64,000 nucleotides of DNA from Stentor roeselii (taxonomy: Eukaryota; Ciliophora; Heterotrichea; Heterotrichida; Stentoridae), in assembly GCA_006503475.1 (NCBI GenBank), contig RSEH01000161.1, positions 46,406 to 110,405 of the forward strand, in the 5' to 3' direction. How positions within the stretch are numbered: the first letter of the stretch is position 1; every line of letters begins with the position of its first letter. The notes beneath the pieces are model-generated. The model was given only the letters and a program-made list of their open reading frames with translations, made no database searches and was not told the origin of the DNA. A program made the position numbers and the translations under genes. Shown here in pieces: positions 17,291 to 27,117 of this stretch.

Positions 17291-17740
17291 TTATTTACTC
17301 ATCAAAGCTTGAGCAAGTTCTTGAAAACTAATATAACCATTATCATCAGAGTCAAACTCATTGAAAACCTTTTCGATTTCATCCTCGTCAAAAGGTTCTC
17401 CTCCAGAACAAAGAAACTCTCTCAGTTCCTCTCGGCTGATTTTCCCATCTCCGTTGATATCAAGACTATCGAACAGTTCCTGAAGTTCCTCTTGCTTTCT
17501 AGTTGTTTTCCCAGTAAATTCAAAGTAAGCTCCAATAAATTCATTGAAGCTTAAAGCTCCGTCTCCTGAAACATCGTAAGTATCAATCAAATCCTGGATC
17601 TCTTGGTTACTTGGGTTCATTCCCATCGCTCTTAGACCATCCCCGAGTTCTTTAATTTCTATTTTGTCGTTTCCGTTCTTGTCGAGCAGATGAAAAACAT
17701 CTTTTAAGTGCTCTATTTGCTCTGGAGTTAGACTGTCCAT
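17291..17740 (-). CDS. Calmodulin-like protein with four EF hands
   Basis: A 149-residue protein, the same length as calmodulin. Four EF-hand loops lie at 20-31 (DKNGNDKIEIKE), 56-67 (DVSGDGALSFNE), 94-105 (DINGDGKISREE) and 130-141 (DSDDNGYISFQE). Loops 2-4 have canonical acidic positions. Loop 1 has Asn at position 5 and Asp where Gly6 is usual, so it may bind Ca2+ weakly. The sequence is too diverged to be calmodulin itself; it is a Ca2+ sensor of the calmodulin/centrin superfamily. TATAA sits directly before the ATG. Confidence 0.92.
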   Translation of the reverse strand: MDSLTPEQIEHLKDVFHLLDKNGNDKIEIKELGDGLRAMGMNPSNQEIQDLIDTYDVSGDGALSFNEFIGAYFEFTGKTTRKQEELQELFDSLDINGDGKISREELREFLCSGGEPFDEDEIEKVFNEFDSDDNGYISFQELAQALMSK

Positions 17741-17857
17741 TTATAGTGGATTTAAAATTTAATTACTGTGATGAGATAGATTTTTTGTGCAGTATCAGGA
17801 AATAATTCTATAAATAAAAACTATTTCCCACAAGTTTCAACCATTATATATAACTAA

Positions 17858-19540
17858 CTACAGCAAACTACAAATCGCAGGAGGCGGTAGCTGAACTTCC
17901 CCTTTAATATAATTTTCCTTCTTAATCTGCTTAATATTCATATTCGACTTGGTAATAATAGCCATTTGTATCAAGTTTCCAAAAGCATAATTCCTTAAAA
18001 AAAGTCCAGTTGCCATATCCCTGATATTAATTCCAACAGCAGTATTCCTCAAAACTTCATTTTCCACGATATTCGGCTGACTAGTGCCAGCGACAGTGAT
18101 TCCACTTCTCCTATTATCATAAATTGAGTTCATAGTAATAACAGGATGACTATCAATAAGCACAATTCCGTCACTGTTCTCATAAATCTGGTTTCTCTTT
18201 ATCCAAGAAGTTCCTCCTTCCAAGTTAAAAATTCCTTCTGCCTGACCCCGAAAGATCGCATTTTCCACAATTGTGGTGTCAGAGTTTTCATTACCACCAA
18301 AAGCGATATTTGCTTTTGCATTCGCGTATATGTTGTTTTTTTCAATGTGTGCTGATGAGCCCTTTACTAACAGGATGCCTTGAGACTTGTTATCATAAAT
18401 TTCGTTTCTTAAAATTACTGCGTGAGCACCGTCCATTACTTTGATACCTGCTTTACGGTTTTTGGCTACTTTACCGTTAGTTTCGATTACGGGAAAACAG
18501 TTGTTTCCACTGCAAACTATAGCGTTTTCATTCTCATACAGATCATTACTCATCATTTTCCCATCACATCTTCCTTCACCTTCACAATGAAAAAATACCC
18601 CTTCCTCCCTATTTCCTCTGATAAGATTCAAAAAGATAAAAGGATCTGCATTTTCCACATTAATCCCTTTTTCATTCTGTTTAATTTCACATCCTTTAAT
18701 CCTTGCACAGTTAAACTGTCCCACCTTAATCCCATCTTCATTATGAGCAATTTTACTTCTTTGAATAACAGGTTTCGCTTCCTCACCCATGAAATAAACT
18801 CCACAATTAACATTCCCAATGATCTGACATTCAGAAATCAAAATTTTATCCTCAGGTCCCGAATAAAGAACAATTCCTCCACTTCGATGTTTATAAATCT
18901 TAGTTTTAATCACCGTCAAATGTGCATCAGTTGCATAAATCCCAACAGTAGGAACCTCTCCTTGTCCCTTAATTTCACAGTTGTCAATTCTAAGCGATCC
19001 CTTATTAATAATCACAGCCGGCAAGGGCGTTTTCGCTGAACTAAGTGTAATCTGACAGTCCTCTAAAGTGACAGTCCCGCCTTCCACCCAAATGGCGGCG
19101 TTTGTAGTCCTGCTGGGTTTGATGCTGCGAACCCAGTGGTCAGAAGTTCTCGAACTTTCACACATATCCAAATAAGTCTCGCCTCCGAGATTCCCCATGG
19201 CTTCAAGTCTCTTTCTAGAAACAGCCGTGTGAATTAACTTAAAGCCTTTAATGCGGCAAGTTTCTTCTGAGTTAAGTGAAATGTGAATAATGAGACCTGT
19301 TGAACATGTTATTTGAACTTCTGACTGAGGCTCTCGTGACTCAAGCGTAAGACCTGGCTTGTTTATGAAGATGGTCTGGGTGTAAAGAGTGGAAGAAACC
19401 AGGATTCGACTTCCTGGAGACGCGGAGTTTATCGCTTCTTGAATCGTCTGGTAGGGGCCGATACCTGGAACCACGTGAAGCACTTTGTAAAGACCTTCTT
19501 CGAATGGAGGGTCTGGCTGGCCTGGGTTGATTTCGTTCAT
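17858..19540 (-). CDS. Right-handed beta-helix repeat protein (FBXO11/SHCBP1-type)
   Basis: A 560-residue protein made almost entirely of parallel beta-helix coils. The recurring pattern is GI-x-V/I ... I-x-x-N-x-I-x-x-N, for example AGIKVMDGAHAVILRNEIYD and SGITVAGTSQPNIVENEVLR. It begins with a segment like GPYQTIQEAINSASPGSRIL, typical of pectin-lyase-fold proteins such as FBXO11 and SHCBP1. No F-box is visible and there is no signal peptide, so it is probably an intracellular binding protein rather than a polysaccharide lyase. Its ATG is only 4 bp from the ATG of the divergent gene at 19545, and no other Met occurs before the conserved fold. Confidence 0.85.
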   Translation of the reverse strand: MNEINPGQPDPPFEEGLYKVLHVVPGIGPYQTIQEAINSASPGSRILVSSTLYTQTIFINKPGLTLESREPQSEVQITCSTGLIIHISLNSEETCRIKGFKLIHTAVSRKRLEAMGNLGGETYLDMCESSRTSDHWVRSIKPSRTTNAAIWVEGGTVTLEDCQITLSSAKTPLPAVIINKGSLRIDNCEIKGQGEVPTVGIYATDAHLTVIKTKIYKHRSGGIVLYSGPEDKILISECQIIGNVNCGVYFMGEEAKPVIQRSKIAHNEDGIKVGQFNCARIKGCEIKQNEKGINVENADPFIFLNLIRGNREEGVFFHCEGEGRCDGKMMSNDLYENENAIVCSGNNCFPVIETNGKVAKNRKAGIKVMDGAHAVILRNEIYDNKSQGILLVKGSSAHIEKNNIYANAKANIAFGGNENSDTTIVENAIFRGQAEGIFNLEGGTSWIKRNQIYENSDGIVLIDSHPVITMNSIYDNRRSGITVAGTSQPNIVENEVLRNTAVGINIRDMATGLFLRNYAFGNLIQMAIITKSNMNIKQIKKENYIKGEVQLPPPAICSLL

Positions 19541-19544
19541 AATA

Positions 19545-20615
19545 ATGATAAAAGTTTACCTGGATGAGTATAAATTCGCAAGTTTCAAGAAAATTTTGAA
19601 TGTTCAGCAGAAAGAATGGTCAGTTTCAGTCACTCTTGCTTTTGCATTGTTGAAAAGTCTTGCTCGATGTAAACCTTTTAAAAGGCTGATGAAGAAGTTT
19701 TATGTTAAGTTAAAGGAGTTTATTGAGAAGTGCATTGAGTTCAGTCCTAACAACAGGGAAATAATTTCAGGGTTTTTTAATGTTTTGAAGTGGATGAAAA
19801 ATACAGATTTGTCTGAAATTCATGAATATTTGGAAAGGTTTGATAATCAGGATTATGTCAACCAGCTGCTTGTCACTGGAAATGTTGCTTTTTATTACCT
19901 CCTGCAAGGACAGGATCCGGTAAGTATTTTCAATAATGAACCTTCGAAAGTGTTTAAAGAAGCTGCTGAGGCTCTTAAGATTTACTTTAAAATCTGGAAA
20001 GGGACTGATTTTTTGATTTTTGGACCTAGTGAAAAACAGGAAGGTCCGATTGTTAATGTTTTTGAATATGAAAACCAGTTTTTTTGGCTTGTTGGGGAAC
20101 AAGACGATTCTTTAGAAAGAGGAAAAATTTTAAATGAAGCACTTTATCAAGAAAGTTTCTTTTTTAACTCAGAAAGTATTTTTTCTCAGGATTCTTCTCA
20201 TTCTTCTATGTTCAGCAACGCGGATGTCTTGAATACTCATCCGAAAATGGCTGAATTCATCAAAACAATGGCTGCTGTGATGGTAAATGATAAACTTTAC
20301 TCTAAAGATATCAGGGATCAACTTGAACTGGCTGTGAATGAAGTTGATAGTTTGATGAGAATCAAAGAAATCAAGGATTTGATGAATCTTACACCGTTGT
20401 TTTGTGAAATTCATCAAAATTCTGTGTTTATTTCGTTGTTTTGTAGGAAACAACATTGTAGAATCTGTGTTTATGAAATTATTAAGAAAAAGTTTTCTAG
20501 GGATAATTTTGTTATTTATTGCTCTTGTGGAATTCAGATTCCACCTAAAAATATTCATGAGATTAAGAAGGAGCATGATTATAAAGAGTTTTCAAGAAGG
20601 TTTAGTTTAGCCTAG
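19545..20615 (+). CDS. Protein with C-terminal RING/IBR-like zinc site
   Basis: A 356-residue protein starting MIKVYLDEYKF. Most of it is helical without a sure family. The middle (FLIFGPSEKQEG...NQFFWLV) vaguely recalls the end of otubain-type OTU folds, but no catalytic Cys/His pair is visible. Near 293-340 there is a metal-binding pattern, CEIH, then CRKQHCRIC, then CSCG, similar to a degenerate RING or IBR finger. It may belong to ubiquitin biology, but that is weak inference. The ATG used here is the first real ATG and lies 4 bp from the start of the divergent beta-helix gene. Confidence 0.7.
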   Translation: MIKVYLDEYKFASFKKILNVQQKEWSVSVTLAFALLKSLARCKPFKRLMKKFYVKLKEFIEKCIEFSPNNREIISGFFNVLKWMKNTDLSEIHEYLERFDNQDYVNQLLVTGNVAFYYLLQGQDPVSIFNNEPSKVFKEAAEALKIYFKIWKGTDFLIFGPSEKQEGPIVNVFEYENQFFWLVGEQDDSLERGKILNEALYQESFFFNSESIFSQDSSHSSMFSNADVLNTHPKMAEFIKTMAAVMVNDKLYSKDIRDQLELAVNEVDSLMRIKEIKDLMNLTPLFCEIHQNSVFISLFCRKQHCRICVYEIIKKKFSRDNFVIYCSCGIQIPPKNIHEIKKEHDYKEFSRRFSLA

Positions 20616-20889
20616 GTGATTATATGTTAGTGAGATTATAAATTTTAGGTTTTATGGGAGTTAGTGTTGATTGTTTGAGAAATTTTAGAGAAGGTTGGAA
20701 TTTTATGATTTGACTAGAGACATATTATTGATTTCACTTGATTTTAAAGAAAATAATCTTTTTAGTTGATTAATCCTGAAGATTAAGCAAATTTTATAAT
20801 TTGATTAAAACAACATAATAAATTAAAAAATAGCTGGAGTTGATTAATAACTTTTATTATTGTTATCGAAATGTTTTGAAATTAAACTT
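20616..20889. other. AT-rich intergenic stretch
   Basis: No supported feature; it lies between the zinc-site gene and the transposase remnant. Confidence 0.5.
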
Positions 20890-21345
20890 CTTAAAATCTG
20901 CAAAACACATAATACCCCTCTTCAGATTCTAGATTTTCCTCTTTGTATTTTGCTTTAAAAGTAAGTTTCATATATTTCCACAATTATTAGATATTTATTT
21001 TCATCTATTCCTCCTATGAGTTGCCGATATTATCTAATGCTATTATGCATACATCTTGAAAATCTTTGATGCCAATTATCAATAAATATTTTGATACCAA
21101 CTATGAAAAAAATCTTTTATCTAACTATCAAGAGTAGTTCTACTAATCTGAAGCTTATATGCTTCATGTTTTCGCATTTCTTCATGAGCCCAAAAGTAGA
21201 TAAGGTACCTCATTTGGTTTATCTTCAAATCTGAATTTTCCATGATTGATTGATTTCTAATAATTTTGATGATATTAAATTCAAATCTTGTGATGTCAAT
21301 TCTTCAGCCAAACTGAATTACCCAGTTTTCTGCCATAAATGATTT
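20890..21345 (-). pseudogene. Decayed ISXO2-like transposase remnant
   Basis: Translating the minus strand gives recognisable pieces of an ISXO2-type DDE transposase, which are common in ciliate genomes. From about 21345 to 21070 one frame reads ...LKINQMRYLIYFWAHEE and SRTTLDS, resembling the N-terminal helical region of that family. After a frameshift, about 21015-20890 reads IGGIDENKYLIIVEIYETYF, a stop, then SKIQRGKSRI, another stop, then RGVLCVLQI. This matches the family core IGG...VEIDETYF..KYNRG..... The second Asp of EIDE is Tyr here. Several in-frame stops and the frameshift show it is dead. Borders and terminal repeats were not found. Confidence 0.65.
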
Positions 21346-21796
21346 TAAATTAAGGATACTTCTGGTTGGAACAATACAAATTTTGTTTTTTTCCAACCCG
21401 TCATGCTTGAATAATATTTGATTACTATGAAGTTCATTGTAATTATTACTATAAAGTTTCCATCTCTGATAATTATTTTCCGTAATTATTTCAAGAATGC
21501 GGTATATTTTGTGTATTTAAATATGCTTTTAGCGAATATTATTTATATCTGAAAAAGTATAATTTTTTATATCACCGTTTTTCTAATTACTAAATTAAAT
21601 ACGATCAACAATTAAAAATTTCACTACTCAAGATATTGAAAGACTATTACTTCCTGAAATATAATATTTTCTAGAACTTCACTTACTAACTTTCCTCCAT
21701 AACTAATAAACATAATAAATATCACTCTTTAAACCTCTAAAAATCCAAGTTATCTAAAAACCCCCAAATCCTTCCATTTTCCAAAATAATTCCCAG
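21346..21796. other. AT-rich stretch upstream of the WD40-channel gene
   Basis: The part near 21346-21530 may continue the transposase remnant upstream, but no frame is clear. The last ~100 bp are almost G-free on the plus strand. Confidence 0.4.
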
Positions 21797-24700
21797 ATGT
21801 TTTCTAAGATATTTAGCGAGACCTCTCTATCTCCCCGTTACTCAGAAACAGACGAAATATCCAAAGTTTTTGAAGTAATAGACAAAACTCACAAGTATTC
21901 CTTGAATTCATATCTATCCTTCCCAAGGTACTTCGACAGTTTCAAGACATTAGACTTTTCAATCACATCCTTCGACTTTTCCGCTGACGGTTCAAGTCTT
22001 GCAATTGGATGCTTTTCAGGATCTCTTCATTACCTGAATTTCTTAGACCCCAAACGAGACTTTACAATAAAAGCCCATGAAAAGATTGAATACGTTGTTT
22101 ACCAAGTGGCAGGCGCCGAAGAGAACGTGGCGAACATTCATTCAGTTTCTTTTGATTATGAAGCTTTGTTAATCGCTACTGGCTCTGAGGACTGCTCTGT
22201 TAAAGTTTGGGATGTGAATAGTCAAAAAGAAGTCTGCATGTTTTCTGGGCATCGATTCGCAGTTAAATGTGTCTTGTTTGGCATCAGGTATAAAGTTAAG
22301 GTCTTGGTTAGCTCGGATTTCTTTGGAGATGTTAAAGTTTGGAGCATTAAGGAAAAAAAAGAAACTTTTTCTATCAAATTGCATGAAGCTGGTACAATTT
22401 CGTTGAAATTTTCTAAGAATTTTGATTTGATCGCTAGTGCAGCTAAGGATTCTATAAAAATCTTTAGTCTCGGAAGTAAAAAAGAAACATTTAGTCTGGA
22501 ATTCAACAACAAAAACTGTAAGATTGTAAATTTCTCTCAAGATCTTTCACGATTTTGGCATCATTCAGAGGATGAAAAAGTAATAAAATGCTTTAGGGTG
22601 AAGGACCAGAAAGAAGAAGTTGCTATTGAATTAGAAGCATCACCTATGACGTTTTTAGTGACACCAGATGAATTATATATCATATTACTCTTTAAGGAAA
22701 AGTTGGTAGTTTATAACCTACAAGATAAAAGAGAAGAGTACACTTGCATTGAAATCGATACCTTATTCCTCAGCTCAAGTCTAAATATCAGCTCCTCAGG
22801 AACCTTAGCAATAGGTCGAGGTGAAAATCTCTACATTTCCAAGATTTTCGAGACCTTCGACAACCTTCAATTCCACCCAAAGATAAAATATTACAGTTGG
22901 TTTTCTCCAAACGACGAGCATCTGATAATGTTTCACTCAGAATCCGTTTTAAGTTTCTACAAAATCCTCGAAAAAAAAGAAGACTTTACAGTTCCAATCA
23001 CATCATTCGTCGAAGAACTTTCCTTCAGCCCCAACAGCGAATTTTTCGGAATCGTCTTAAGAGAAGAGCTTTTAAAAATAATAAGAACTTCAGATAACTT
23101 CGAACTTCTTTCATTAAAACTTCCAAAATACCGAAACGCGTTTTGCTTTACCCCCGACAGTCTTTCAGTGATTTTCCACCTTGAAGACTTTCTTCTGGTA
23201 GTCTGGGACATTAAAAACAACCAAGAAACATCAAGAATAGACCTAAAACAACAGCAAGCCACTTTTTTAGAGTTTACAAAAAATTCAGAGTTCTTGGTGG
23301 CAGTTTTGAAACCATCAATATTAAAAGTCTGGTTTTGGAGCAATTTAAAAGATTTCGAAATAAACCATTCAGAAAGTATCAAATGTTTCAGTCTTCATCC
23401 AAATGGAAGGTTCTGCGCTTGCGGACTTGTTAATTGGAAAATCGCGGTTTTTAACTTGAAATGTCAGAGAGTTGAATTTGAGTTTTCAGGACATTCTCGG
23501 GAAATCGTCAGCATCTGCTTTGAAGGGACTGGAGAATGTCTTGCTAGTGCCTCGAAGGACTGCACTGTCAAGCTTTGGAACTTCTGGGATCGAAGACTTC
23601 AAATGATAATCAACTTGAATCATGAACTGATTGACTTGAGCTTTAGTAAAAACTCTAGATTTCTTGCATTTTCCACTGTTAAGGGAAGAGTTTCTGTTTA
23701 TGACTTGAAATTCAAAAGAAAACCTAAAATTTTTAATAGTTTTGAGCAGGATGGGCTTACTTTTGGATGGTTTTATGACTCGAAATTTTATCTTTTTCAA
23801 GGAAATAAGAAAAAAAGTTTTAACTGTGAGATGAATCCAGACTTTCACCCTACGGACTTTAAAATTTCAGAGAATGTTTTGACGATCTTTGATGAAAACA
23901 GCAACTTTCAACAGAATTTTCAATTGAATGGACCAGAAATGTTAGAAACTCCAACTTTTTGTAGCACTTTTGAGAAAAACCCGATTTTATTCGACCCTTC
24001 AAGTTTTTACTGTAATCGGGATTTCGGAATAATTGAGTTTGACAATGTGTTTTACTCTCTTGCCACCCGAAAGTTCAACGATATGGGACCAGGTTTTTCA
24101 AGAGTTTGCTTTTCAAACCTGAAAATCACAGGGCTTCATTTGTTATCACATTTAGGTGAAGGACAAGTTATCAAATCTTTACTTTTAAAATACAAGCCAG
24201 AGTTTTTCACTGATTTTTACGGACATTCACCGTTGTTTTATTCGATATTCGGTAGACATCAACAGACCACTGACATGTTTATCGAGTATTTCATTGATTC
24301 TACAGAAGCAAAAGATGATATCCTGATGATTAACTTGAAATCATTAAGAACAGACTTCAAAGCAATCATCAGCAACTCTTCTCAGTCTTTAAACGGATTC
24401 CTAGAAACTTGTTTTTTCACGATAAATGAAAGACCTATCTTTGCAAGTCCAGGAGACAGGCTTCCTTTATTCAGATCCATGGAAACTTCAACTGCCTTAA
24501 TCAATGACTTCTGTTCAACGTCTTTAAAGACAAACCTGCTCCCACTTAATATAAAAACTTTTTTCATTGAAGTCCCGACTGGCATCGGGTCACAAGCAAG
24601 TATCGAGATGATGGAAGCGATTATTAACTGCACGAATGAAGAGATCTTCAGGACTGAGTTTATTCGTTTTTACCTGAGACTGAGGTGGAACGCAGCTTAT

Positions 24701-25714
24701 TTTTACATCTTGTCCTACTGCGTGCTCCAGTGGGTTAACATCCTTTTCGTGACTTTATTAGTGAAAAATAGTGAAAATATGAAGATTTATACAGTTTTTT
24801 TAGCTTTGTGCAACTTGCCTTTGCTGATCTGGGAACTTTTACAGTTTAATTCATTGAAACTGTATTATCTTCAAGATCCAACTAATATGTACTCTGCTAT
24901 TCGACTGGTGTTAACGTTTGTATGGCTTGGGTGTAAGTATTACTCGATTTATTCCAGATGGTTCACCTGGATCGCACTTTTTTTTAACCTTTTCGAAGGA
25001 CTTGTCGGGTTCAAAGCTTTTGACGTGACTCGTTTTTACCTTCGTTTGCTTTCAACGTCAATTAACAACATAAAGTACTTTGTTCTTCTTTTTATTTACA
25101 CAACATTTTGCTTTGCTCTTCTTTCCTCAGGGTCTCCAGAAAAGGACAGTAAAATTGATTTAAGCTTTGAAAATCTTTGGATGATTTCTTATGGTTTGGT
25201 TTATGGAGACTTTGACAGAATGAACTCCTTGAGGTTTGATACTCAGTATATCACTTTAGCTTCAGCGATTTTTATTAATATTATCTTGATGCTGAACTTG
25301 ATTATCTCTATTTTAGGAGATGCTTTTGATGAGTTTCAACTAAAAAGTGAAATTTATGATTGTAGAGAAATGGCAAATGTTTTACTTGAAGTTGATCAGG
25401 TCTTGTCGTTCAGGAAAAAAAGAAATGAGTCTAGGTTTATTCATGTTTGTATGAATGCTTATAGTGGAAGTCAAGGATTTTGGAAGGGAAAAGTACTTGA
25501 TTTTAGAAGTTATGTTGATGAGTTGAAAGGATTTATTGATGAAACTTTAGATGATCGGATTAAAAAGATTGGGAGTGATATGGAATCAAAATTAGGAGGT
25601 GTCAATAAGAGAGTTAACGAGCTTTTTGTGAAAGTTGATCAAAATGCACAAAAAAATGAGATTATTGATGAAAAACTTGAAGTAATTCTCAGTTTATTAA
25701 AAGGTTCCAAATGA
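21797..25714 (+). CDS. WD40-propeller / TRP-like channel fusion protein
   Basis: A 1,305-residue protein. Residues about 40-640 hold many WD40-type repeats; clear ones read ASASKDCTVKLWNFWDRR and ATGSEDCSVKVWDVNSQK. Around 778-835 a short ankyrin-like helical pair follows (LLSHLGEGQVIKSLLLKY...GHSPLFYSIF; two pieces). Residues about 965-1185 form a six-segment ion-channel domain. The pore-like loop is ENLWMISYGLVYGDF at about 1125-1140 and the last segment is NIILMLNLIISILGDAF. The final ~100 residues are a coiled coil. The order ankyrin-6TM-coil is that of TRP channels, and the loop lacks a GYGD K+ filter, so a cation channel is likely. The propeller suggests a scaffold or ligand-sensing role. 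Confidence 0.87.
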   Translation: MFSKIFSETSLSPRYSETDEISKVFEVIDKTHKYSLNSYLSFPRYFDSFKTLDFSITSFDFSADGSSLAIGCFSGSLHYLNFLDPKRDFTIKAHEKIEYVVYQVAGAEENVANIHSVSFDYEALLIATGSEDCSVKVWDVNSQKEVCMFSGHRFAVKCVLFGIRYKVKVLVSSDFFGDVKVWSIKEKKETFSIKLHEAGTISLKFSKNFDLIASAAKDSIKIFSLGSKKETFSLEFNNKNCKIVNFSQDLSRFWHHSEDEKVIKCFRVKDQKEEVAIELEASPMTFLVTPDELYIILLFKEKLVVYNLQDKREEYTCIEIDTLFLSSSLNISSSGTLAIGRGENLYISKIFETFDNLQFHPKIKYYSWFSPNDEHLIMFHSESVLSFYKILEKKEDFTVPITSFVEELSFSPNSEFFGIVLREELLKIIRTSDNFELLSLKLPKYRNAFCFTPDSLSVIFHLEDFLLVVWDIKNNQETSRIDLKQQQATFLEFTKNSEFLVAVLKPSILKVWFWSNLKDFEINHSESIKCFSLHPNGRFCACGLVNWKIAVFNLKCQRVEFEFSGHSREIVSICFEGTGECLASASKDCTVKLWNFWDRRLQMIINLNHELIDLSFSKNSRFLAFSTVKGRVSVYDLKFKRKPKIFNSFEQDGLTFGWFYDSKFYLFQGNKKKSFNCEMNPDFHPTDFKISENVLTIFDENSNFQQNFQLNGPEMLETPTFCSTFEKNPILFDPSSFYCNRDFGIIEFDNVFYSLATRKFNDMGPGFSRVCFSNLKITGLHLLSHLGEGQVIKSLLLKYKPEFFTDFYGHSPLFYSIFGRHQQTTDMFIEYFIDSTEAKDDILMINLKSLRTDFKAIISNSSQSLNGFLETCFFTINERPIFASPGDRLPLFRSMETSTALINDFCSTSLKTNLLPLNIKTFFIEVPTGIGSQASIEMMEAIINCTNEEIFRTEFIRFYLRLRWNAAYFYILSYCVLQWVNILFVTLLVKNSENMKIYTVFLALCNLPLLIWELLQFNSLKLYYLQDPTNMYSAIRLVLTFVWLGCKYYSIYSRWFTWIALFFNLFEGLVGFKAFDVTRFYLRLLSTSINNIKYFVLLFIYTTFCFALLSSGSPEKDSKIDLSFENLWMISYGLVYGDFDRMNSLRFDTQYITLASAIFINIILMLNLIISILGDAFDEFQLKSEIYDCREMANVLLEVDQVLSFRKKRNESRFIHVCMNAYSGSQGFWKGKVLDFRSYVDELKGFIDETLDDRIKKIGSDMESKLGGVNKRVNELFVKVDQNAQKNEIIDEKLEVILSLLKGSK

Positions 25715-25810
25715 TTCTCCTAATAAATAAGTATTAATCACATTCATTAAACTTTCTTATTCACTATATTAAATCTCAATTAATGGTTCTCAATAATTAA
25801 ACTAATCTAC

Positions 25811-27001
25811 TTATTCAGTAACTTCAAAAAAGGTTCCATCTTTTTTCATGAAAGTAATCCTATTTCCATTTTCCCAGAAAGAGTTGTAACTTTTAAACTC
25901 TTTCTTTTTCTTATCAAAAAAGGTATAAATCGCTTTTCCATGCTGCAAGTCATTATGCCACTCTCCATTATAAACAGTTTTATTAGGATACTTCATCCTG
26001 CCATTGCCTTGTTTGACATCCATCTGGTATTCCCCATTGTAGACCTTTCCATTAGGCCAAGTAAAAATGCCTTTTCCATGCATCATCCCTTTTTTCCATT
26101 CACCTTCATAAGTACTTTTATTTTCCATTTCAAGTTTTCCTACCCCTTCAAACTTATCCTTGAAAAACTCTCCTTCATAAGTAGAAAACTTCGGAATTGT
26201 CATCTTTCCCCTTCCTTGTTTCCTAGATTTCACAAAATTCCCTTCATAAAACGCGCCAGAGTCCCAAGTCTCTTTCCCTTCCCCTTCAAGTTTCCCATTA
26301 ACAAAAATCCCGGAAATAACCCTTCCTTCGACCAACCTAAGACTTCCTTTTCCATTAAAATTATCTTCACTGAAAGCACCTTCATAAAGTGAACCATCAG
26401 GAAAGTGTTGCCATCCAAGTCCAGAACGAGTACCTTGTACAAAATTTCCTACAAAGGTGATTCCTTCATCTGTTTTCAGGATACCGAATCCATGAGGCAT
26501 TCGAGAATCATCAGACCACTCGCCTTGGTAAATAGAATTCGAGGACAACTGGACAAGTCTGCAATTTTTCAAAGTCGACAGAATACGTCCTGACTTTGTT
26601 GACTCTAAAGAGTTCAGGTCGAGACTAGTGAAGTCTTTTATTGAGCCTTGAAGATAAGGAAAGAGGCCGAAGTGATTTGATTGCTTTATTGAGTTTAAGG
26701 CTGATCTGCTTAAAAACCCTCGGCTTAGAGTTTGAAGAGTTTTGTTGAATTCAACTCGGGTCGAGTTTTGATGAAAATTCTGACGGCCTAGCCACCCTCG
26801 CGCTAATGACTGAGCAGTAAGTGAAAATGCTAGGGTCGGGTTAGAAACAGTTAAAGGAATGAACTCAATTGTCACCCTGCACTCATCTTCCAAGGTATCA
26901 ACCGCGTCTTTCAATTGTTGTAGATTCGATGGTTTTGCCTCATTGTCGATCACAATTTCATCAGCCTGGGTGTCTTTATTGCAAGCACAAACATTTCCCA
27001 T
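25811..27001 (-). CDS. Membrane-anchored MORN-repeat protein
   Basis: A 396-residue protein starting MGNVCACNK, fit for N-myristoylation at Gly2 and palmitoylation at Cys5/Cys7. Residues about 60-110 have two IQ-like segments (AQSLARGWLGRQNF and LQTLSRGFLSR). From about 150 to 370 there are nine MORN repeats of the type YEGEWKKGMMHGKG. MORN arrays bind phospholipids or act as scaffolds at membranes and in cilia. The gene is divergent from glutathione reductase with 116 bp between starts. Confidence 0.9.
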   Translation of the reverse strand: MGNVCACNKDTQADEIVIDNEAKPSNLQQLKDAVDTLEDECRVTIEFIPLTVSNPTLAFSLTAQSLARGWLGRQNFHQNSTRVEFNKTLQTLSRGFLSRSALNSIKQSNHFGLFPYLQGSIKDFTSLDLNSLESTKSGRILSTLKNCRLVQLSSNSIYQGEWSDDSRMPHGFGILKTDEGITFVGNFVQGTRSGLGWQHFPDGSLYEGAFSEDNFNGKGSLRLVEGRVISGIFVNGKLEGEGKETWDSGAFYEGNFVKSRKQGRGKMTIPKFSTYEGEFFKDKFEGVGKLEMENKSTYEGEWKKGMMHGKGIFTWPNGKVYNGEYQMDVKQGNGRMKYPNKTVYNGEWHNDLQHGKAIYTFFDKKKKEFKSYNSFWENGNRITFMKKDGTFFEVTE

Positions 27002-27117
27002 TAAATTATAAACAACGACTATTACCTTTTAACCATAATCTAAAAACCGAAAATAATCAAATCATTAAAACCAAGTCCATCTGGATTCAGTGGTCATTAA
27101 TAATCATGTTAAATAAA

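Noticed and set aside
18422-19039. Long plus-strand frame (205 codons) opposite the beta-helix gene
   Set aside because: It is antisense to a clearly conserved fold and has a low-complexity composition; a shadow frame.
26869-27117. N-terminal extension of glutathione reductase
   Set aside because: The open upstream codons overlap the divergent MORN gene and lack conserved character; the ATG at 27118 fits the family start.
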